From: Schistocerca nitens
Taxonomy: Eukaryota > Arthropoda > Insecta > Orthoptera > Acrididae
Assembly: GCF_023898315.1 (NCBI RefSeq)
Contig: NC_064622.1
Coordinates: 276,759,503 to 276,823,502 of the forward strand
Length of the DNA: 64,000 nt
Direction of reading: 5' to 3'
This document shows positions 57,487 to 64,000 of this stretch, piece by piece. Position numbers and translations under genes: made by a program. Positions within the stretch are counted from its first letter, which is position 1. Each line of letters begins with the position of its first letter. Under the pieces are notes generated by a model, which worked only from the letters and a program-made list of their open reading frames with translations, was not told the DNA's origin and did no database searches.

Positions 57487-60444
57487 AATAAAATGATGAT
57501 GAGATAGATAAAAATAACAACACTACATTTTTGCATGATAAAAGAAGTAAAATAGTTTTCAGAACTGGTTATTGTGAGTGTAACACCTTCTAAGACAGCC
57601 CACCACTTAATTCTTACAGTATGACTGAAACTTTTTCAGCTGAACAATGTTCAGAAATTTATGTTCATATTACAAAACAATTAAAACTAGTGAAGTGTGG
57701 CAACATTAAAATGTCCAAAATGTAAATGAAGAGGTCTACAGTATGGCATTTTGAGAGATTCATCCATGATTAGAAAGGAAGATAATATCGGTCCCTTACT
57801 CCCGTTGAATTAGTTGTATACAGTACAAACCATTTTGAAGTTTGTTAAGTGCTTAATGGTTTAAGCATATGCAGTACTTCAATTCCTTTGATACTGCACC
57901 ACATTAATAATTACTTCTGCTTTCAGTGATAATTGTTGTTTGCAAGCACTATGCAGTCCTTGCAAGTTTGACCGACAATTTTCATGGGTTATTATAGATA
58001 AAATATTCCCTACATTTAAAAAAAAACATAATAATAGTAGTGAGTAACAAAAAATTTTGGATTATTTTGCTCCCTCCAGCCATCAGTTATTTACACTATG
58101 CTAGCCACCTTGCAGTATGTGGAGGAGGCGAGGTTACTTCAGGTATCATTGTCATTTCCCTTTCATTCTCTTCCCTTTGCAAATAGTGGGTGGGAAGAAA
58201 GACAGTTAAGCGTATAAGACAGATAAGCATGTACGAGCTTGAATTTCTCTTGTTGCCTTTTACATTCTTCAGACAATATTATACATTTCAGCTTATAGTA
58301 CACTAAAGAAATGTAAAATATTTATGATAATATGAATATCATCATCTAAGTAACAGTGCTTGTTCCTGAATATTCATTTCGTGTAGCTACAGAAAAAAGA
58401 CAGGCAAATTTAAAACACAGTTATGGAAACAGTGCAGGAGTTTATCCAATGACTTTACCCAATATCTTCTACTACATGTGCATTTTTCCTTTATTGTTTT
58501 GTTCTGTATGCTTTCTTCATAGCGCAAAAAGTGTAATTGTGTAGACAGTGCATGACATTTTTGATATAACACTGATACAAAGTAATGGAATTTTGCTTCC
58601 AATCTGACACTGTTACACTGTAGTTATTTGAAAGGGGCTTACTAAGACATACATTTAACAATAAAATTTTGTTGGCAGTGAAAACCACTCCTCTATATTG
58701 TTTATCTTAAACTAATTTCTAAGTTTTCAACTTCCTCACTAATACTACCTAAGTATATTGTGCCATGGAAAAAATACGTATTGTACCTGATGTTTTCCAA
58801 CAGTTAAACCATTACATTCAGCTAAAATAGAGATAGTAGCATATTTTTATCTCAAACTGGTAATTCCCACTATAATGCAAGATGATAATGCACTTAGATT
58901 CACTGTCTCCGATAACCTTGGATACTGGTGATGATAGATATGTTAGTCTGTGGTGCACATCAGTTCAACATCTCATTAGTTGATATGTGACATACACATT
59001 CTTTACATTGGAACAGACATGCACAAAAGAATAATATATGATGACTGTTCCTCAAAATGTACACACAATGCAGCAACATTCTGAAAACTATATTACTTCC
59101 AGTTAGAGAAAAATCTTGTCCATCTATTGTAAAAGCATTTGAAAGCCACAACTATATACAAGAACTGCATAAAAATGTAACACAAACTGTCACTGTTTAG
59201 CAATGATATTATCTAGTATTCTAACAAAAATAATTCAATAAGTATTTTAGAAAAAAACTTTGATATTTTGGTGTACCAAAACTTTGTTTAAAAACATTTC
59301 TACATTTTATATCTGAATGTACTAAAAGCTCAAATGGAGGCAATAAAATTGTTTTAATCACTGAAAAATCTACTTTATGGTAGTGAAAAAATTAACAAAC
59401 TTCAATAACTTGAAATGTTCCCAAACTTTTTGCTATAGGATGATAAGCACAAACACAGGGGAAAAAAGAAATATATGGAAACTCAAGTTTATATTCTATT
59501 TGTATTGTATGGTGTTTGGTGGTAGGCAGCAATAAGGTTAATTCAAGTAAAGATCATATGAACCACATGGTAAAAATGTTTGGTACAGTATAAATGTATC
59601 CATTACAATTCATTTAATTGTGTACATGAGAACTGATCATCACTCACCAAACAGAAGAGATGCTATGCTACCAAGTAAATAACTACATCACTTTCTGGAT
59701 TTTCAATTGATCTGTGGAAGTTCAGTAGTGAACATGAATGATAGTGTTGATTATATATGAATGTCAGCACTATGGGGTTCAGGGTGTTTAGAAATGAGAT
59801 GACCATGTTACTTAACAAAATAACAAAACTCCTTCCTGATGTGACTTTTGGGGAAACAAACATGAATGAATAGATGGCCAAGGCAGCAACAAGATTCAGA
59901 GGAAAAATGCACAAAGTGTGACTGGCTAGGCTACTGAAAAGAAGAATACATGAAAGAGGGACACGGATTGGATGCATGCACAAGCTGTGATTGTGAGTTT
60001 AGTCATTATTAGAATAACTGCTTTCTACAAAGCTCTAAAGTCACATGAGATATGTGAAACAAGACCCTTGTCAACTAATTAAGGATCAAGTTGCATAATT
60101 ACCCTTCAGTTTATCTGGATGTCTTTGGGGTTGGGTATATGAATGTTACTACATTTATTAGGGAAAGAGCAAGAGCTCAAAAGATGGTGTGAATGCTCTT
60201 TTCTTTTATGTGTGTTTCTATGATAAAAAAATTAGTTTGCTATAAAAGAATCATTGCCTTTCCCTTATTTTACATGTTGTTCCATTCAGGAATTTCCATT
60301 ATTATTTTACTGTAAATGAGAATGGTGTAAAATATGGATAATAGCACTCATACATGAGATGGACCTCACTGTGCTTTGATGATATATATATCATCAACCA
60401 TAATTGTGGTTGATCACCAGAGCCACAGCAGTCTCATGAAATCT

Positions 60445-60484
<40 letters not shown>

Positions 60485-60698
60485 GTCTGTTACCTTTATC
60501 ATAGAGTAAAACAACTATAGAAATTTCTTGTACTATGGCTCCACAGCTTCTAATGCTAATTATAGCATTGTTTCAGTTTTGGAGAATTGTCTTCCTCTGA
60601 ATACTTTCTAATTTTCCAAGTTCCTTTTGTATCACTTATCCTTGAACTTCAAACAGCCCTACTGAAATCCCAAAGAGGTTTTTCTCTTTCTTTCCAGC
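57487..60698. other. Downstream of the sulfotransferase, nothing named
   Basis: A block of about 32 bp (actgcaccacattaat, attacttc, gcttt) occurs at 57344 and again near 57894. (ATC)n lies at 60444-60484. An open frame at 59663-59983 (minus) has no recognisable domain. Confidence 0.45.
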
Positions 60699-60825
60699 AA
60701 TGGAAAATCCAGGATGGAATGTAATAATACTATGAAGAGGAAAGGTGCTTCTTACATCTCCACTACATAATGGGTAGCAATCTGTCCTTTTCATAACATT
60801 ATCATTATTCCATCCTGGATTTTCC
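60699..60825. mobile_element. Minimal palindromic Penelope-tail element
   Basis: 127 bp with termini aatggaaaatccaggatgga and the inverted counterpart ttccatcctggattttcc. The middle keeps tatgaagaggaaaggtgctt and tctccactac of the PLE 3' end. It matches the outer arms of 1808-2259 without the microsatellite core. Confidence 0.75.
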
Positions 60826-61602
60826 TTCATTTGATTTTAATTATCAGTTCCTGTTTTATTTTCTTAACACTTTAGTGTTTATTTGTTCAATCAAATTTCC
60901 ACTGCATCTTCCCACATCCCCACAAAGACATTTTCAAATAGGCTAATTTTGTTTATTTCAGCATTTTTTTTTCCGCTTAAAACTGTCACTTTCTCTTCAG
61001 TAGTTGCACTGTTCCAAGATTTTCCTTCCATTTACTTTCTTCATGCCAACAGTTGCCTAACTACCTGTGTTAAATAGTTGTTCCTTTCAGCCATGTTTGC
61101 ATAACCTCCTTTTGTCTAAGATGCTAAACCAGTTTCTTAATTTTCTGGTATACCTCCCAATTCTATAATAAACTGTTAAAATATACATTTCTTTCACTAG
61201 TGAAAAGAGTGAACTATGTGTGAGAATGCAAATTCAGGCTGCACAGAGCTCTGTGGCAGACTAAATGAATCTGTATGCAGTAACTCATCTAAAAGTTGCA
61301 CAAGGTCATTGCGGAATTATTGAATTAACATGAAGACAACAGCAGCATCTGTCAATGGATACAAAACTGCATGTTACTGGTTCTCTTTAGCAAGATGGTG
61401 ACAAGCATTGCAGGATCATCTAATGTCTAAGGGAGGGCAACTGTCATAATATCATCTAAATAGCATATGCTTCAAATGGGATATGCAATGAAAAGGTGCC
61501 ATCATCAGAGTCATGAATGATCTATAATTCAATACAAAAATTTAGTATGCCATTATAAGTAGACGTCATCTTCCTGGACACTCTTGACACTTTGGTTTAA
61601 TA
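60826..61602. other. No gene recognised
   Basis: AT-rich flank of the Tc1-like element. Confidence 0.45.
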
Positions 61603-63024
61603 CACTCCTGGAAATGGAAAAAAGAACACATTGACACCGGTGTGTCAGACCCACCATACTTGCTCCGGACACTGCGAGAGGGCTGTACAAGCAATGATCA
61701 CACGCACGGCACAGCGGACACACCAGGACCCGCGGTGTTGGCCGTCGAATGGCGCTAGCTGCGCAGCATTTGTGCACCGCCGCCGTCAGTGTCAGCCAGT
61801 TTGCCGTGGCATACGGAGCTCCATCGCAGTCTTTAACACTGGTAGCATGCCGCGACAGCGTGGACGTGAACCGTATGTGCAGTTGACGGACTTTGAGCGA
61901 GAGCATATAGTGGGCATGCGGGAGGCCGGGTGGACGTACCGCCGAATTGCTCAACACGTGGGGCATGAGGTCTCCACAGTACATCGATGTTGTCGCCAGT
62001 GGTCGGCGGAAGGTGCATGTGCCCGTCGACCTGGGACCGGACCGCAGCGACGCACGGATGCACGCCAAGACCGTAGGATCCTACGCAGTGGCGTAGGGGA
62101 CCGCACCGCCACCTCCCAGCAAATTAGGGACACTGTTGCTCCTGGGGTATCGGTGAGGACCATTCGCAACCGTCTCCATGAAGCTGGGCTACGGTCCCGC
62201 ACACCGTTAGGCCGTCTTCCGCTCACGCCCCAACATCGTGCAGCCCGCCTCCAGCGGTGTCGCGACAGGCGTGAATGGAGGGACGAATGGAGACGTGTCG
62301 TCTTCAGCGAGGAGAGTCACCTCATCCTTGGTGCCAATGATGGTCGTATGCGTGTTTGGCGCCGTGCAGGTGAGCGCCACAATCAGGACTGCATACGACC
62401 GAGGCACACAGGGCCAACACCCGGCATCATGGTGTGGGGAGCGATCTCCTACACTGGCCGTACACCACTGGTGATCGTCGAGGGGACACTGAATAGTGCA
62501 CGGTACATCCAAACCGTCATCGAACCCATCGTATTACCATTCCTAGACCGGCAAGGGAACTTGCTGTTCCAACAGGACAATGCACGTCCACATGTATCCC
62601 GTGCCACCCAACGTGCTCTAGAAGGTGTAAGTCAACTACCCTGGCCAGCAAGATCTCCGGATCTGTCCCCCATTGAGCATGTTTGGGACTGGATGAAGCG
62701 TCGTCTCACGCGGTCTGCACGTCCAGCAAGAACGCTGGTCCAACTGAGGCGCCAGGTGGAAATGGCATGGCAAGCCGTTCCACAGGACTACATCCAGCAT
62801 CTCTACGATCGTCTCCATGGGAGAATAGCAGCCTGCATTGCTGCGAAAGGTGGATATACACTGTACTAGTGCCGACATTGTGCATGCTCTGTTGCCTGTG
62901 TCTATGTGCCTGTGGTTCTGTCAGTGTGATCATGTGATGTATCTGACCCCAGGAATGTGTCAATAAAGTTTCCCCTTCCTGGGACAATGAATTCACGGTG
63001 TTCTTATTTCAATTTCCAGGAGTG
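61603..63024 (+). mobile_element. Tc1-like transposon, complete, with intact transposase
   Basis: 1,422 bp bounded by cactcctggaaatggaaa on the left and the complement tttcaatttccaggagtg on the right, with TA on both sides (61601-61602, 63025-63026). The inverted termini cover about 27 bp including aagaacac. The body is far more GC-rich than the flanks, in keeping with a recent arrival. It carries one uninterrupted transposase frame. Confidence 0.93.
61847..62869 (+). CDS. Tc1-like transposase, 340 aa, uninterrupted
   Basis: The frame is open from 61631, but MPRQRGREPYVQLTDFERE at 61847 is the expected family start and gives the usual length of about 340 residues. Paired helix-turn-helix DNA-binding domains fill about residues 12-120 (TYRRIAQHVGHEVSTVHRCC; VSVRTIRNRLHEAGL) with an AT-hook-like RRPGTGPQRR between them. 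The DDE domain follows: FSEESH (E155), MVWGAISY (195-202), QQDNARPH (D244) and SPDLSPIEHVWD (E277). Position 155 is Asp in typical Tc1 proteins (FSDES). There are 32 residues between D244 and E277, where classical Tc1 has 34. It would cut and paste the element at TA sites; whether E155 supports catalysis is unknown. Confidence 0.93.
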   Translation: MPRQRGREPYVQLTDFEREHIVGMREAGWTYRRIAQHVGHEVSTVHRCCRQWSAEGACARRPGTGPQRRTDARQDRRILRSGVGDRTATSQQIRDTVAPGVSVRTIRNRLHEAGLRSRTPLGRLPLTPQHRAARLQRCRDRREWRDEWRRVVFSEESHLILGANDGRMRVWRRAGERHNQDCIRPRHTGPTPGIMVWGAISYTGRTPLVIVEGTLNSARYIQTVIEPIVLPFLDRQGNLLFQQDNARPHVSRATQRALEGVSQLPWPARSPDLSPIEHVWDWMKRRLTRSARPARTLVQLRRQVEMAWQAVPQDYIQHLYDRLHGRIAACIAAKGGYTLY

Positions 63025-63026
63025 TA

Positions 63027-63456
63027 TTTCTTATCTGAAGTTTTGTAACATTGGAATAAAATACAAATATTAACGAGGCTTTGTCTACTGGGGAGTTAAA
63101 ACCACAGTGACACTCTAGCAATGATATTTCAGAGCTGTCTAACAATTAAGTTCTTTTCATTTTTATTTTGTGGTCAATTGACCAAATGTATATACTTCAA
63201 ATATTACAGAAAAATACTACCAAAACAATATTTTAAATGAAAGTATAGCAATATATGAACAACACTTCATCTTCAATGTGTTCAAATATATTTCTCTGTT
63301 TTTTACATTTATTGCAGCTGAAGAACATAGAAACTAAAGTTTTATTTCTACTCTTCCAATAGAAAATTGTGAAAATCTGCAATTCTCAGCATCTCACCTA
63401 CCAGTGGCAATGTTAAAAAATGGCAACCTGAAGTAAAAATACACAGAAAAGGCAAA

Positions 63457-63487
<31 letters not shown>

Positions 63488-63649
63488 AAATAAATAAATA
63501 AAAAAAACACTTGACAGAACTAACTCCACACTCTTCATTATATCCATTTTCCTGGAGGTACAATACCATTTACATGTTCTGGAAGGATTATGAAAAGGTG
63601 GGCGGTTGGGCTGAGCAAGTAATTTGATTGAAGTTTTTCTCCTGCACAA
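63027..63649. other. Non-coding, with (AAAT)n
   Basis: A TAAA/AAAT microsatellite lies at 63453-63508. No gene. Confidence 0.5.
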
Positions 63650-64000
63650 ATCTTTAACTTTTTAGAAGGTAATGAGCTTGATGGTTGTTGTCCACCTGTG
63701 TAGTAATGAGATACTTAGCCAATCACAGTGTGGATTTCAAAAGCACAACTCTACTGAGTCATTTATACAATTTACTGAGTACATATAAAAATCTTCAAAT
63801 GATAAAATCTCATCAATTGGGATTTTCTGTGGCTTACTGATGGCGTTTGATTGCATCAATCATTATATTCCATTAGATAAGTAAATTTTTTATGCAATAC
63901 ATAGTTCAGCACAAGTATGGTACAGTCATTACTTAAGAAACAATGTAGAAAGTTACCCTACATTCTTTGAGTAATACAAAGAGAGATGCCACATCATACT
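63650..64000 (+). mobile_element. LINE reverse transcriptase fragment running off the window
   Basis: Plus-strand text SQCGFQKHNSTESFIQFTEY, IGIFCGLLMAFDCINHYI and FYAIHSSAQVWYSHYLRNN corresponds to RT motifs of CR1/Jockey-like LINEs (usual FGFRKGKST, DLTKAFDCV, GIRGxAxxWF). Frames are interrupted. It probably continues past 64,000. Confidence 0.78.

Noticed and set aside
59663-59983. 106-codon minus-strand frame with hydrophobic stretches
   Set aside because: No recognisable family, no splice or start context, and the composition fits a chance frame.
61631-61846. 72-codon upstream extension of the Tc1-like transposase
   Set aside because: It is open only by chance over the 5' untranslated part; family similarity and length start at MPRQRG, 61847.
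61553-62068. Minus-strand open frames of 76-171 codons across the Tc1-like element
   Set aside because: They are GC-rich antisense shadows of the intact transposase with no domain of their own.

Overview
The window is eukaryotic genomic DNA from an insect with a large, repeat-rich genome. The AT-rich background, long introns, tRNA-derived SINEs ending near 'atggctctgagcactatggg', a second SINE family, many broken LINEs, Penelope-like elements (PLEs) with CA/GT tails and Tc1/mariner elements all recall an orthopteran, most likely a locust or grasshopper such as Schistocerca. That assignment is inferred from remembered repeat families; no search was run. Two host genes are well supported and the rest is almost entirely transposon-derived or unrecognised non-coding DNA.

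Host gene 1, minus strand, 8,706-24,770: the last six coding exons of MICU1, the EF-hand gatekeeper of the mitochondrial calcium uniporter. All splice phases agree, both EF-hand loops are intact and the stop codon is present. The N-terminal half was not found between 24,771 and 64,000. The 9.5-kb last intron holds a near-complete PLE, a Tc1-like fossil, an RTE-like LINE and older repeats.

Host gene 2, plus strand, 49,449-57,024: a complete five-exon, 370-residue type II membrane carbohydrate sulfotransferase of the CHST11 group. It has a signal anchor, both PAPS-binding motifs and the conserved C-terminal block. If the missing MICU1 exons lie beyond 64,000, this gene is nested antisense in a MICU1 intron.

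Mobile-element layout: 1-2,358 LINE carrying a palindromic PLE-tail insertion; 2,511-3,118 mariner fossil; 4,681-4,920 tandem tRNA-like repeat; 5,687-7,340 minus-strand PLE; 10,660-13,975 plus-strand PLE; 14,190-15,110 Tc1 fossil; 15,830-16,850 RTE-like LINE; SINEs at 20.5, 22.2, 48.7 and 51.6 kb with clear target duplications; LINE pieces at 25.3, 28.6, 29.3, 31.3, 42.1, 50.5 and 63.7 kb; a complete mariner-type element at 40,328-41,882; a hAT (ZBED-like) fossil at 43,190-44,768; a long palindromic element at 48,442-49,316 just upstream of the sulfotransferase; an arthropod-type repeat at about 55.2-55.65 kb; and a Tc1-like transposon with an intact 340-codon transposase at 61,603-63,024.

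The most notable observations are the uninterrupted Tc1-like transposase with Glu in place of the first catalytic Asp and a short second spacing, a recurring palindromic element made of PLE tails, the large foldback with a nested SINE beside the sulfotransferase, and the possible nesting of the two host genes. I saw no tRNA or rRNA gene, no CRISPR array and no clear retrovirus.
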